Of a DNA stretch of 64,000 nt, positions 12,477 through 25,300 are shown piece by piece (position 1 is the first letter of the stretch; every line of letters begins with the position of its first letter). A program made the translations under genes and the position numbers. Location of the stretch: positions 4,923,067 through 4,987,066 of the forward strand of contig NC_092203.1 in the NCBI RefSeq assembly GCF_043641665.1. Direction: 5' to 3'. This DNA comes from Enoplosus armatus (Eukaryota; Chordata; Actinopteri; Centrarchiformes; Enoplosidae). Below the pieces are notes generated by a model. It had not been told where the DNA came from, did no database searches, and saw nothing but the letters and a program-made list of their open reading frames with translations.

Positions 12477-15400
12477 AGTATTTATGTGCATGCAGCATTA
12501 CAGAATTGCTTATTACTCGCTGCCTTTTTATAGACATCAGCAAAGTTGTGTAGACAAATAGGTGTATTAAGCAAAGACACCAGCTTGATTACACGGATCC
12601 ATACAGGAGAGTGATCAATGCTCCATTTGATGCTACCTGACCCAAAGAGTTCATCACTCTGGCTGACCTTTACCTCGCTCCAGAAGTCACACTCCTCGAC
12701 TGTTTGTTCTCATCAGGCCTTCATTTTGTTACATCTGTCCGCGGCGAATGGCTGAATAGATTGGTGAGCGCAGCGGAAGAGAACATCGCTCAAATGAAGA
12801 CCTACATAACACAGTCACTCCTTGCACAGCTTGTGACAGAATATTTAATTCAATCAAATGTCTTTAATGATTGGCTTTGATTGTCTTGTCTGTTACAAAC
12901 TTCATAATCAAATGAATCATTACGAGTGTCATTTTAGTGAAAGCCTGGTGATTTGAATATTTCTCATTATCTCTTTGACTTTGTATCTGATATTTATCAA
13001 CCAGACTCTCTTTCTTCTCTGATAACCTCAACAAGTTCTGAATGTGTTCCACTGTCATACACTATCCCACATTGCTATCAGTTTGCTTTGTCCATCTCAC
13101 ATCTGCGTGTGGCTCTAATGCCATTATGTGCAATCAGTGTTTCAGCTGAATATAAATGTCAAGAGTGGCCCTTCAAGCCCGGCACAGTGGGCGCTAGAAC
13201 AAAGCTGCCCCGCTGCACCAATGTAGAGTTTTCTTAGCAATTTTCCTGTTAATGACCACAATCACAGTCGGAGGGCAGTATGTAAATGTGTTGGTGTTAA
13301 GGCACAAATTCACTCAGGTGTTCTACTGTTGTGGATTAGAGGCCTGCTGACACCTGGGAGTGGGCAGTTTCATTTTGCATCAAGAAAAACCTCCCTGTTG
13401 ACGGATGAATTCAGCTCATAAGTGTCACATGAATAGATGAATGTCAGGAATGTCCCGATTCCTTGTTTTGGATCTTGATCCATGATAAAGGTGTAGACTG
13501 AATCACAGCATTCTGTACATGGTCCCTGTGTTTTCTGTGTAATTTGCTCTATTAGTTTAGTTTTAATTCTTAATTAAGTCATTTTAATTGTATTCAAAAG
13601 GAAAAGTAATAAATGATTCAATTTAAAATTCAGCTTTTAATGTGAGTCTACTGATCCAGTCATCCACTTAATGTGATAAAGGAATGCAATAAAATTAGGG
13701 TGCCGTTTCATTACAGATTAGTTTAGTTCAGTTACGATCAGTTTGTGCTCAAGTATTTGTCAACCTGGGGGGCTGTTCTCATATTTTCTCCAGGATAATA
13801 TTTTACTCACAAACCCTTTCAAGGCTAAAACAACAATCAAATACGACAAGTGCAGAGAGCTTGAGCCTCCTACAGCCTCCTACTCCACCAAAAATGTAAA
13901 ATACAAATTGGCCGGGAACCGGATCTGTTGGCTACAGAAGCGACAGGGATCTCTAGGGAACTGCTTTCTGTATTCACTTTCGAACTCGGACTCAAACACC
14001 AACCGTATACAATCTGTACAGAGCGTTGCTATCGGTCGAATCTGCAAAATCCCCAGATTACGACGAATGAATTACGATAGGACACAAACTCATGAAAGTT
14101 GGACGGGCTGTATGTCCTTCCACCACACCAACCTCCACGCCCTTGCTTTCCTCTTAACCGCACATAAAGGGTATGTCCAATATGAACAGAATTCTTAGTG
14201 ATACTGGGCTGCACAGACAAGTGTCTGAGATGATTTATGTTCAATTTAAGTTTTGGGCAAATCTATAGCAGGCTTGTACTCCTTGTCACAATGAACATCA
14301 TTCTTATGTCCCCGTTTCACAAACCTCTACAAGAGGTGTGAGTAAAATGTTATCATGACCGATACAAATGAGAGTTTAAAAATGGATAAAAAAAGCCCAG
14401 GTTGACGATCCCAGAATTTCCCTTTAAGATGAGGTTTTTGGGGTTATGTTTTGGTTCTTGTCTGACTTGTGCTTGGTCTTGGGTCAAAGTGAGCTAAATC
14501 CCTAATGGTGAATTACAATGTACGGTACATACCACCCTAAACCCTCTCAAAGCACATGCACACCCTCCCACACAAATTTCCTTGCCGTGTTTCCTGCTCT
14601 CCCGCTTGGATCTGCGTGTGGCCCGGGCTCATGCTTTTCATCGCCTCCACTCTTCTCTGTGCGGCAGCATCGCGGAGGTGAATCCTCTGCTGCCAGGAAA
14701 CAGAATAAAACAATGGAGTCAGTGAGACATAGCAAGGCTAATGGATTCACCGCCGCCTCCTCCCCACCTTCGCTTTTCATGTGCAAAAGTATTCATCGAG
14801 TCTTGATGGCGCCAGCCATGCATGACACTGATTCATTTAAATGGCCCAGGAAAAAAATGAGAATCTTTCACACACCTGCAGAGTTGGCAGAAAACAAATC
14901 AGGAGGGGTGTATTGAATCAGCATTTTTATCTCAAGATGGTGCAAATGTTTGTTTACTGTTTTAATGCTCCCAGTTACGGCTCTGATGCGGTTTTGGTTG
15001 ATTTTTGCTGGTGATGATTATATTCAGCACTATATCCTTTACTGTCACACACAGACTCCTTTCTTACCCTACAACATGGCAGGCAACATCGGCTGGCAAG
15101 TAAATAAGAACTGTTTGAGGGCCAAGTCGTTTTGTTGACTCCACAAAACAGAATTTTAACGACCAAGCAAAACTTTATTCAGCATTTTTAAAATAGGGGA
15201 GAAAACATCCTGTTATTCTGTGTACCAATAATAAAAGTTTATACAGAGTTCTGATGTTGTGCTCTGAATCAGCTCTTAGTTAAATTATGGATCAGGGCCA
15301 AGAGTGCTGAAAGCCTACTGTGTATTCAAACTGTATCTAGTTAGAATACCAGACTGAAAAGATTTAAGAACAGAAGATGGCTGACTGTACAAGCTTGACT

Positions 15401-18057
15401 CCATTGTTGTTTTCTTTCATTCTTTTCAAGCTACACTGAGGTGTGCGAGGCTGAGAGTTGTCTGTTTACGTAACCTTTAGTTTGGCCATAACTCATTATG
15501 GAGGGTTAAGCAGCACTTTCTGTTTGAAAATGCATGTAATTCAGCAACGTTTGGATACATCTGAAGAGAAAATGGCTCTATTTTGTTTTCCAGCCTGTTC
15601 AAGCCCCAGTGGCTCGAGTGCCTGTTTTTTTTTTTCCAACACATTAAGTTTTCATAGACTTCTCAAATGCCTAGCCTAGTATACAGCTATTGTAATGGAG
15701 AAGTCTGGGGTGATTTTTACAGCTTTCAAAAAGGGTCCAAAGCATCCTTGTTCATATGAAAAAATCTACTGTATTCAAAGAGTTTGGGTTGCTTTCATGC
15801 AGTGTGAATAAATTGCTTTTGCTTCCCCTGAGTTGAATATAAACGGACACATTATTCAATTTGCCTTGCTTTATAATATTCAGTGACTTAAAATACAGCG
15901 AGGCTGGCAGGGTAATTTGATAACTTGCCACCTATATCAAAAACTGATATGTTGAATATTCTATATTGTGTAGTTAAGCAGCAAAATATGCTTCACTGAG
16001 CTATTTTCAGCTCAGGTAGCATTGTGGGTAAATTGGTTGGATACAGACGCTGTGTGGCCTCTCCGGTTCCTTGCTCTGCTTTGATGACACCTAAGATTAA
16101 ATGGTTACTGTTGGCTGAAATTCAAAGCTCTGCATTTTGGGGCTATACAATGTGCAGACCTGCTGTATCTGACACACATTGCTGCTTTTGGCCAAAGTTC
16201 TTCTATTTGTGTTTCCGTGATTTGTCATGTCAAGACACACATACTGCACAATCCAAGCAGGCAGTATTTAGACAGTAAAATCATTGTTTTGGCTGACCAA
16301 ATATTTGGGGACCAGTCTTAGATTTCACCCCCACTTTTAGAGCAATGGAGCAGGACAATGACCATTAACATTCAGAGAGATTTTGTCTGCTAGTGTCCAT
16401 GTGGGGTGGATGTGGGCCACCCAGGTGCAGCCCAAAATGTATGACTGCGAGGACTGTACCATGACACGCCCGTTTATGCAGACACTCAATGTCCTGTCTG
16501 TGTTGGAGTATCTCTGTCCCTGCAGTTGCCTGACCTCTATCCAACTGATGATGTGTTTCACTGCTGAAGACCCGACTGGAAGAAAAAACACAAGCCAGAA
16601 ACAAGTATGAAGAGAAGCTGGCTCCGGTTCAGACCTGACAGACTGCTGTTGTCTGTGGATCCCAGACTTCAGAATTTGACACCAAATAAACTATGTACAA
16701 AAAGGGCTGAAATTCCCACACCGTTCATCTCATGTGGATGCAAACACTCTCAAATTAAAGCAAAGAGTCAGTCTACAGAACCAATACAATGAAACATGTG
16801 TCACTGCCCTGCTACTTTGTGACTGCGCTGCATATACAGTAATGGAGTCCATTACACAGAGTGGTATGCAGCACAGGTGCTTTCCCAAAAAAGAAGAGGC
16901 TGCTGTTATATTATTTCTATGTGTTTCAATTTGAGGATATAAACAATATATATTTCTATGTTTTTGACAAGTCTAGTTAAATACAGCTCACTGAATTCCT
17001 AGAGCCAAGTCCACTGTATAGATTTCCTTTCTACTGACTCAACCAACAGCCTGTTCTGCAAATTGGAGCTCAGTTAATGTCATTAAAACTCAAATCACAT
17101 GTTAGTCATCATTAGGATTGGCTGATTAGGTTTGACTTGATCATTTTTCTGCCTATCAAAAGACCTATTCCTTGATAGGGTGATTGGTAAATACAAAGTA
17201 AACATATCAATGATTTCCATAATTCATTATACCCATTGTCAGGACAGAAACTACAAAAGCTAACTGTGAAATGGGCAAAATAATTAGGAAATGGACAGTT
17301 GGCATTGTAAATCTATTAATGATCAGTGTTATTCCTATCAGGTATGCAGTGTACGTGCAGTGTGCAATCTGTCAGTGTGCGGCAACTTGAATTTGTTGTT
17401 AGAACCAGAGAATTACAGTGTGGTTTCAGATTATCATTCCCCTGTGCAACAACCCTGTTTCTCTGGTGCATTAAAAGTCACAAGAGTGGAACAAATGGCA
17501 CAGTTTCCACAATCATTCCGAATTAATGAGTCTCTCCTGCAAAGAAATGCAAATTTCGAAACGCTAGATTGCTTCCTAAAACAGGACTGAGGGAGGAAAA
17601 AAAAAACATTTCTTTCAGCCATTTTAGAAGCAGGCTTAACATGCCTTGCTCTGGTATTACCCAGTTTCACAGAATGCTTCCCCTTCATAATGGAAGCCTT
17701 ATTGGCTTTGGGGTGTCAGAGCGGCGGGTTAGTATGTGGAAAATCTGCACAATTCGGCATTCGTGCCATGCTGCAGTGCAATGAACTTACACAACTTCCT
17801 GTTTGTTGCACTTTGATATCATTGCTTTGTTATGTGGGACATCCAGAAGGGCATCAAGAAGGTCAAATATTTAGTGGAGAAAAAAACAGCACCCCCATGG
17901 AATGAAGGCTATTTGTGTCGTGCCAATTGCTACCAGTAACACATACTGTATAACCTTTGCCTTATAATGTTTCAGTGTGATTTAACTAATACAGACAGTT
18001 GAACTTGTGGATTATGGTGCTTCTTGTGTTGTAACTGTAAAAGGTGCACTTTCACTC

Positions 18058-18103
18058 TCACTTTAACAGGGTGCCCTGTTAACAGGGTGCCCTGTTAAAG
18101 TGA
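18058..18103. repeat. 46-bp near-perfect palindrome with two tandem hairpins
   Basis: TCACTTTAACAGGG at the left pairs with CCCTGTTAAAGTGA at the right. The centre is CCCTGTTAACAGGG, itself a palindrome around GTTAAC. The only mismatches in the full palindrome are the two TG dinucleotides between the GGG and CCC runs. The whole can fold as one long cruciform or as two adjacent AACAGGG-TG-CCCTGTT hairpins. No coding context. It could be a foldback-element remnant or a replication-slippage product. Confidence 0.9.
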
Positions 18104-19610
18104 CAACAACTTATGAACTGTGATGTTTTTGGGACAGTGTCAGAAACTTTGTCACTTGATTTCATAGCCGTCCCATCGGACCACTTCATAGGTGCACACC
18201 ACAAGACAGATTTGGGATATTAAACTTCCTTCATCCACCTGCTGGGACCGTCCTCCTACACTGCAGCGTGTTGTCAACATCAATAAAATGTCTTCCACCC
18301 CAGAAACAAAGCCAGAAACAAGAAGGAAGAAAGCAAGGCGAGTATCTGTAAAAAGCCAGAAGCGGGTGACTTTGATCCTGAACTTTTTAGAGGCCGGCCA
18401 GCCAGCACTTCATGCTTTCATTTCTTATTTATTACGGAGAATACTGCTGTGTCAGTGTGTGCATGTGTCTGTGAGAGATGACTCTGTTGTGTGATCGGAG
18501 CCCGAGCTGCTGTCGACTCCATGTCGGGCATCCAGATCTCAACAAGAACTTGGCCCGTACCCCAGAGATGCATGATGGGTGAGACAGAGATGTTTGATGT
18601 AAACTGTCACATTGCTCTGCTGGCGTCTACCACATAATGCGCCACCAGTCGGGAAGAAGCAAGCATGGGCTTTATTACATGAGAGGGCCACTTTTTTGCA
18701 TGCACTGGTTAACCTTGAGCTGCCGTCCATTGTGGCAACACAGCAGGTTCCTTCACCTTTGAATAATGATAAGCCCACTTTAGAAGGAAAGCCTCTGACA
18801 CGAAGCCCAGCATGCATTTGTGTAGTTAAAAAGCACTGCACGAGGAGGTCGTCAGTCTAACTGTAATGCTGTGACCTTTTTTTTTTTGGGCTCGGTGAAA
18901 CCAGCAATGCCAGAAGCAGCAAATGATACGAGCAAGGAAGGCAAATGGAAAATATGTTGGCATTTGTCCATTTTTCAACAAATCGGCACACAGCACAGGA
19001 TGGATCGCTAATGCCGGATTTGTGGCCCTGCATGACACAGTGTAATCCAGCCCCGGCGCTGTGTTCCTCACCTGTTCATTAGCAGAAGACGGGGGCTTGT
19101 CCCATTGTCCCATAGCTGCTTCTCTTTTCTCAGCTACACGTCTCACTGTTGCGAGCCTGTATGATGAGTGTAGGAAACAACAGCTGTGCCTATTTGTACT
19201 GTATGTATATATTGTGCACACGAATGTACTGTCCTACCTACTGGATATATGGGCTGAATGGGTTTGCACAAACAGTACATGTTAGTGTGTATGGGAGTGA
19301 ACAATGCAGTCTTGCAGCGCATTTTCAGCAATTTTCGCAGTGTTTGGCTTGCTCTTGTGCTCATGGATTATAGAAGATTTACATGGCACAGTAATAAGCA
19401 AGTCCTTCACCTTGGGACCTTTTTTAATCTTAATTAATTTCTGATAATTCCTCATTAACATTGCAGACATAAGGGCTCCATTGCTAAGAAACAACCATGC
19501 TAGGCCACATTTGGAGCAACGCGGAGCCTTAACTCGACCCAAGAGACCAAAAAAAAACAGGGATTGACGAAAACTGAGAAACATGAGAAAGAGAGAGGGA
19601 GATGGTGTGA

Positions 19611-19645
<35 letters not shown>

Positions 19646-20554
19646 AGCCAAAGAAAGAAACAGTTAAGGGGAAAGCGGAAGAACATTAAGAGAATTCAAC
19701 ATTATGCCTGCCTATCTTTTTTTCTCTCTCCATTGTATTTGACCTTGCAGATGTTCATTAGAATCAAATGATTTGGCTACATCAGTTCACATTGTACATT
19801 CCTACCCAGAGTCCTCTACTCCCGAGCAGGTAGTTGAGTAATGACTAATGCCTCTGCATGACATTATGGAATGGCGTTTTAAACAGCGAGAAAGGAAGAG
19901 GGAGAAGGGAGAAAGAGACACTCTGGTCGATTAATAATTCATGCTCTGCAGATGATCTGTGAATAGCAGTGGTAAACAGGCTTTTATGGCTTTTAAATCA
20001 GCTATATTACATGCCTGCACGAAAAAGAAGATGACCAATGACTCCATTGTTGGTGCAATTTCGATTCAACTTGGTGCGGCCAGCAGAAAAAATGAGTAGC
20101 CTCATGAATGGGAAGCTCGAATTTGTTCTGATATTTGTTTGGGAAGCCTCTCATATCTGTTGACAAGGGGGAATATTGTAAGTGGTGCACCATTAGGCAC
20201 CAGAATCCTTTGCTGCTTCCACAATAACTTTCCTTTGATGATTGATCATGTGGAAATAAGGCCGTGGTGTGACAGGCATCAATTTAATGGTAATTGTATT
20301 GTTTTTTCATGAGGAAACCTCTATCGCAGAAGTAATATTGGGAAGAAATGAGTTTGCGCTGTGCAACACAGTCTGCATTATGTAGATGTGCTGGATATGA
20401 CAAGGAATTGTGCAGCATTTGTTCTCTCCCGTACTGTATTTTAGAGGCGTTTTATAAACTGGCTAGCTTGTTTTTGATCATGCAACGTGGCTGGATTCAA
20501 CATCCTGGCTGCCAAAATGGCACTGAAGGCTGTTTTGTACTTGTACACCCCCCA

Positions 20555-20556
<2 letters not shown>
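18104..20556. other. Non-coding sequence with candidate conserved blocks
   Basis: No supportable gene. Stretches near 18600-18740, 19380-19520 and 19920-20050 contain ATTA/TAAT cores and balanced, non-repetitive sequence of the kind seen in vertebrate conserved non-coding elements. Several overlapping open frames on both strands in these blocks are best read as chance. Confidence 0.4.
19614..19642. repeat. (TG)n microsatellite
   Basis: About fourteen TG units after GATGTC, ending at GCTGAGCC. Confidence 0.95.

Positions 20557-20589
<33 letters not shown>
20557..20589. repeat. (CA)n microsatellite
   Basis: About sixteen CA units, preceded by a short C-rich stretch and followed by CTCATAAG. 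Confidence 0.95.
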
Positions 20590-20591
<2 letters not shown>

Positions 20592-20769
20592 ATAAGTTAT
20601 TTTTAATTTGTGGTTGCAGCCCCCACCCCCCACCAACCAAATTTCTCCTCCCTCTTTTTTCTTCATCTTCTCTCCGTAATAAGAACATGCAATATGTGAA
20701 TTTTTTATAATGTTATATAAGAAGCCCCGGCACCCCCAGAGACCCATGTCCTGGTTCTGGTATGTTCAA

Positions 20770-21010
20770 AACAAGCACACGAGAGGAAGAGAGCAGAAAA
20801 AAGAGATGGGGGGGATAAAAGTTAAGAGAGGTTTCAGAGAGATGGAGAGGACTGGAGAAGAGGAGGAGGAGGAAAGACAGAGAGAGGATTACAGAAGGGG
20901 AGAGCGGAAGGAAGAGGGAAAGAAGCGGGTTGGAGGAAAGAGGAGAGGAGGGAAAAATAAGAGGAGCAGGCGAGGAGAGAGGATTAAATGAAAGCAGGAG
21001 AGAATGCATG
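20770..21010 (+). repeat. Long GA-rich purine tract 1
   Basis: Roughly 240 nt in which the plus strand is overwhelmingly A and G, with many GAGAGG, GGAGGA and GAAAG words and few pyrimidine interruptions. Such polypurine tracts can form triplex (H-DNA) and often occur in vertebrate introns and near promoters. The Arg/Glu-rich open frame across it is a composition artefact. Confidence 0.85.
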
Positions 21011-21177
21011 CGGTAGAGGAGCCTGTGGGGGGAGATCTTCCCATTAAGAGGCACAGTGCTCGGCTCTCTGATCTCCGAGTTGTGTTGTGATGCCAGACAA
21101 GAATACTCTAGGGCGACAACCGCTGCCACCAGAGAAACAGCTCCTCAGCGACTGATATACAAATACTGTGTACAGCT

Positions 21178-21300
21178 ATAGCGAGGCGAGGAGAGGTGGG
21201 AGGGACGCAAGGGGAGTCAAAAGAGGAGAGGGACTGAAGGAAAGGGGGAGAGGAAGAGAGAGAGCGAGAGGGGGAGGGAGGGGGATGAGACAGGAGGCGA
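21178..21300 (+). repeat. GA-rich purine tract 2 with G-runs
   Basis: A second purine-rich stretch, about 170 nt after the first, with repeated GGGAG, GGGGGAG and GAGAGAGA words. Several runs of three or more G close together make G-quadruplex formation possible on the plus strand. The mixed sequence between the two tracts (21011-21177) is not a simple repeat. Confidence 0.8.
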
Positions 21301-22257
21301 TAAGCCACTAGAGTGCCATTGTATGACAAAGCTATCTCAAAATGCGACAGGGAACCTACCAAGCGCTACGCCAACTTTTCAGTTTGCGCTAAGATCTTTT
21401 GCAGGTTGAACAAGGTAATATGCAAATGCTGGGTTTAATGTAACACCGATTGTATACACAGCAAGAATAGTGTGTGATATACTATGTATTGGCTATTGAG
21501 TACCTGCTGTGTATATATAAAGTAAGACCTAAATATTTGAGGGCGTTTAGGTGTAAGATTTTGCATATGGAGGCTGACGTATGACGGATTTCCTCATGCA
21601 TATATCACTGGACAAAACTCAAGTTGGTTAGCTGTGTTCCTCTTAGTGCTCCAGTTTGGTCAAGCCAAAATCCCTTTCAGGAATAAGTGTTAATGGCCGT
21701 GTTGTTATTGCCTGTGTAGTCAAAGCCTGATATAGCGGATTGCTCTGTGCCATAGAGCTCCATTGTTGTCCAAAACCATTAAAAACACATCAGTGAGCCA
21801 CACTGTTCCCCTGGGTGACATGTTCCTTTGTTACGACGACCATGGGCCTCTGTAGTTTATTTTGAGCCAAACCCACGTACACCATTGTGGTGCTGTAAAT
21901 ACTCACTAGCGCTGTCAAATGTGTATTAATCCGCAGCTGAAAATAGTCCCCAATAAATGCACTGTTTAGTCTTGTTTGAGTAAAAAACTACAGTGCCCAG
22001 CTTTTTAGGAAATTACTGAACCTTTTCTTTCTGTGTATTTGTGAGCCATTTTTAAAGATTTACGTCTTCTGTAGGAGGAAATGGGCTCAGAGCTGAGAGC
22101 CAGAGACAGGGTGGGGAAGTCAGGAAGGTATTGAAAGGCAGACTAACACTCTGTTGGTTGGTCTTTTTATGGAATTCGTTGACGATAAGAAAAATATAGA
22201 GTAATGGCATTAAACATTAAAAGAATGAAACAAAGAAAGCCCTAACTGATTATTATA

Positions 22258-22307
22258 TAAAGAGCACACAGCTAGCTTTATCCTGCAAATTAAATGTGTG
22301 CTCTTTA
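22258..22307. repeat. Perfect 13-bp inverted repeat with 24-nt loop
   Basis: TAAAGAGCACACA at 22258-22270 is exactly complementary to TGTGTGCTCTTTA at 22295-22307. The stem does not extend beyond 13 bp, which is shorter than a usual pre-microRNA stem. Function unknown. Confidence 0.85.
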
Positions 22308-25300
22308 AGTGGCTTTAAATGAAAAACATAATAGTTAATCTATAGGACTTTTTTTCCCCCCTCAAATTATTGGTCAAAAAATGTAACTGTGATTTTTGTT
22401 TAAATCAGTAAAGAAATGAAACAGTCTCTCCCATCCTGTATTCCATTTCTGCTCGTTTTCAAATTCTTCTCCGCTATCTATCTGACTATCTGCATCCTTA
22501 TTATTTTAATATGATATTTCAGATACCGTTCTGACTGCCTGAGCAGAAATATAGAGGCTACTCAGGGAATAGATAGGGAAAATACGTTCCCCCTTTTTAG
22601 AATATATCGGCCTTCTTGACAGAAAGATTAAGCATCTTTGACAGCTGGGCTCCATTACCCAATATTGGGTTTTGGGCAAGCATGGAGGGTAGATAAGTCA
22701 TCTGACGAGGTATGAAGCAGAGTCATTTTGACTTTTTTTCAGGTGTATTTCGGTGCCCAAGAGTCCTGTCTTTTCCTCATGGGTTGTAAATCTCAGAAAT
22801 ATTTAATGTGAAAATGCCGTTTCTGTTTCCCTGAAATGTTGAGGTGTTTTTTCTTTCTAAGACACGGTGTCAGTGCAGTAACCACTGCTGTAAAAAGCAA
22901 TACTTTTATGATCATCATTCCATGTCAAAATGTACAGGAGGTAATGAAGACAGGATTTGATACAGAGGTGATAGCCTTGCCTTGGGGACCTGTTTATTTT
23001 AGTATTCCCCAGCTGACATTATCATGATCATTATGTCCGCACCGCCCGCATGATCCTTACGTGATTGTCCTATTGCAGCTAATGAAGCTGGCTCTGCGCG
23101 CCTTGATACCTGTCACCCTGCCAAATCCTTGCCTCAACTTGATTGCCTCTGGTCCAAGTAATTTATTTGTTTATTTTCATTAACAGAAACATTAGGTCTC
23201 TTTTCTTACCGGATACGGCAAATACGTTAATGAACATGCCAGTTAAAATGAAGATGAAAGCACCAGTTAATTATCTCCTCGAACATTCTGCAAGACAGAT
23301 TAATTCCAATAAAAAAAGAGAAGTCATTACCGCCGGCTCTACTTGTCAATGTGTTGATCTGAGAAGCTGTTTACAGGGTTCATAGGATAAGAAATGAAAT
23401 TGAAATGTACTGCAGGACCTCATTACAGTTATCACACCCTAGTTGGAAACTTATTTGAGTAAAAATGGTATGTCTCTAAGTTTAAATTCAATGTAACTGT
23501 CATCTAACTCGCTTAAGTCCTCCCCAACAGAAACTGGCATTCTGGCCTGAAAATGTGACCCCGAGCCACTGGGTTACACAGAGCATGATTATGGTGCCAC
23601 TGTAACGACAGCTTCAATGTAAGCACCTACTGTAGTGCACTGAAGTAACAGATGAAACCCTGCAGGGTGGAAGTAGACACACAAAGGTCAACGCTGCACA
23701 GGAACCTGGGCCTCAAATTTGACAAACTATGATTAAATGCATCCCCCGTCACAGGGGAACTTATCTCCTTGTTACCTCTCATATAAATGAGTTTTTCCCT
23801 CTGAATTGTAGTGGAGTGGTTACGTTCCACCATTACCATTTAATTTCACTTCATTCATTCAGTCTCACATCATGTTCATGTTAGCTGATTTTTGTTTTGC
23901 CTAAAAGAGTTAGTAACAAGTAATGTGTTCATCAACGATCTCTATTCATAATTCTGCCCGTGAAGTTCTGATTGGATGCTGCCAACCTTGAAAAAAGTCA
24001 ATGAGCACGAAACCAGACCTGTTTAAATTGCTGAAAAAAATCAGGTGTGTGCAGGCGTGCTGAGGCAGAGGCAGGTTCAATTCAATGAGCTCTTTATTTG
24101 TTATTATAAGTTACACATGTGCAGTTGGAGTGCGTCATTAATTGTGAAAGGGAGGTCCTGATCCAGCAGACAGCACTGGTTGCGGTAACTAGCTTGACAT
24201 AGTTTTCAGCATAATATTAACAAGATAAATAAGCCAAAAATGAGTTTTCTGCTACTTTGATGAATGGTCCTATTTCTCTTGGGACCCATTCTTCTTGATG
24301 GTTTCCTAAATAGTGGATAGTAGATAAAATGAGAGGAGGTAGGACCTTTTAGAAAGGCCACTGACAGTCTGTAATCTGCATGTTTACTGCTTTCATTAGA
24401 AGATCATCAAAGTGCAGAATTGATTGTGTAGTAGTCGCTCAGCGAGGAGCCGTATATTCAGACTCTACAGGAAACTTTGGTTGTTAATTGAAAGGGAGTC
24501 GTGCGCCGAGGATGTCTAAAGAAACTCTAGTGTGTGTGTGTGTGTTGGTGCACATTAAGCTTTTTTATAGCACCACTCCAATCACAGTGTGTGCGTGAGT
24601 AGATCAGGCGTTTGAGGAAATTACGGTGCTTCCAAGTACATCTGCAACTGTGTGTGTGTGTGTCTATTCATACCAGAGCCTCTCTGGAAGCTCACATATG
24701 GCGTGTGACCGCCGTCTGTTGCCGGCAGTTCTTCCCCACAATGCTTTATGACATAGATGTGTATATTATCCTAACCTGCCTCCTCAGATGAGCGGGCACG
24801 GCGAGCGCTAATGGAACGCGATGGCCTAAAATAGCCCATTAATGACACAGCTTGTTTAATGGAGGTGATGGGGGGGCGGGGGTGTAGACAGAGTCTCATC
24901 TGCGATTGGTGGCTTAAATAATCAATCGACACCACCACCACCACCGTCTGCCTTCGTCCCTCCTTCCTTTCTGTCATCCCCACCCACACTGCTGGGAAGA
25001 GGAATGTAGGAGGGAGAGGGAGAGACCGTGAAGAAGAGGCAAGAAACTCTGTCTTGTTACATCATCACAACCCCTGGTATTATGTGCACCCTGATCAAAA
25101 TTCATGTATTCAGCCCGCCTCCCACTCTCGCGGATCACTGGGAAAGAGGCGGCTTGTTGGTTTATTAGCGATCACCCATCGGATTGAGCCTGGACTCGGA
25201 CAGACCCGGGGTGAGAGTGGTGGCGGGGGATGAAGGGTTGCATGGATAGGCTGATGGGAAGAGGAGAGGAGGGTGCCCTCGGTAATCGTTGGCCAGCCTG

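Larger units (their letters stand above)
9851..18057. other. Non-coding intronic-type sequence
   Basis: No exon is supportable. The longer open frames at 10520-11020 (166 codons) and 13743-14198 (151 codons) have no recognisable domain, signal peptide or motif, and no convincing splice context. Simple-sequence features are a C run at 10009-10023 and a TG repeat at 12455-12476. An AT-rich patch lies near 13550-13700. Apart from a 17-nt palindrome at 16839-16855, I see no other structure. Confidence 0.55.

Noticed and set aside
18192..18494. Lys/Arg-rich 100-codon frame with a nuclear-localisation-like stretch
   Set aside because: Basic run arises from AAG/AGA-rich sequence; no conserved domain or gene context.
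20710..21129. Arg/Glu-rich plus-strand frame and Ser/Leu/Pro-rich minus-strand frame
   Set aside because: Both are direct products of the GA-rich purine tract, not coding sequence.
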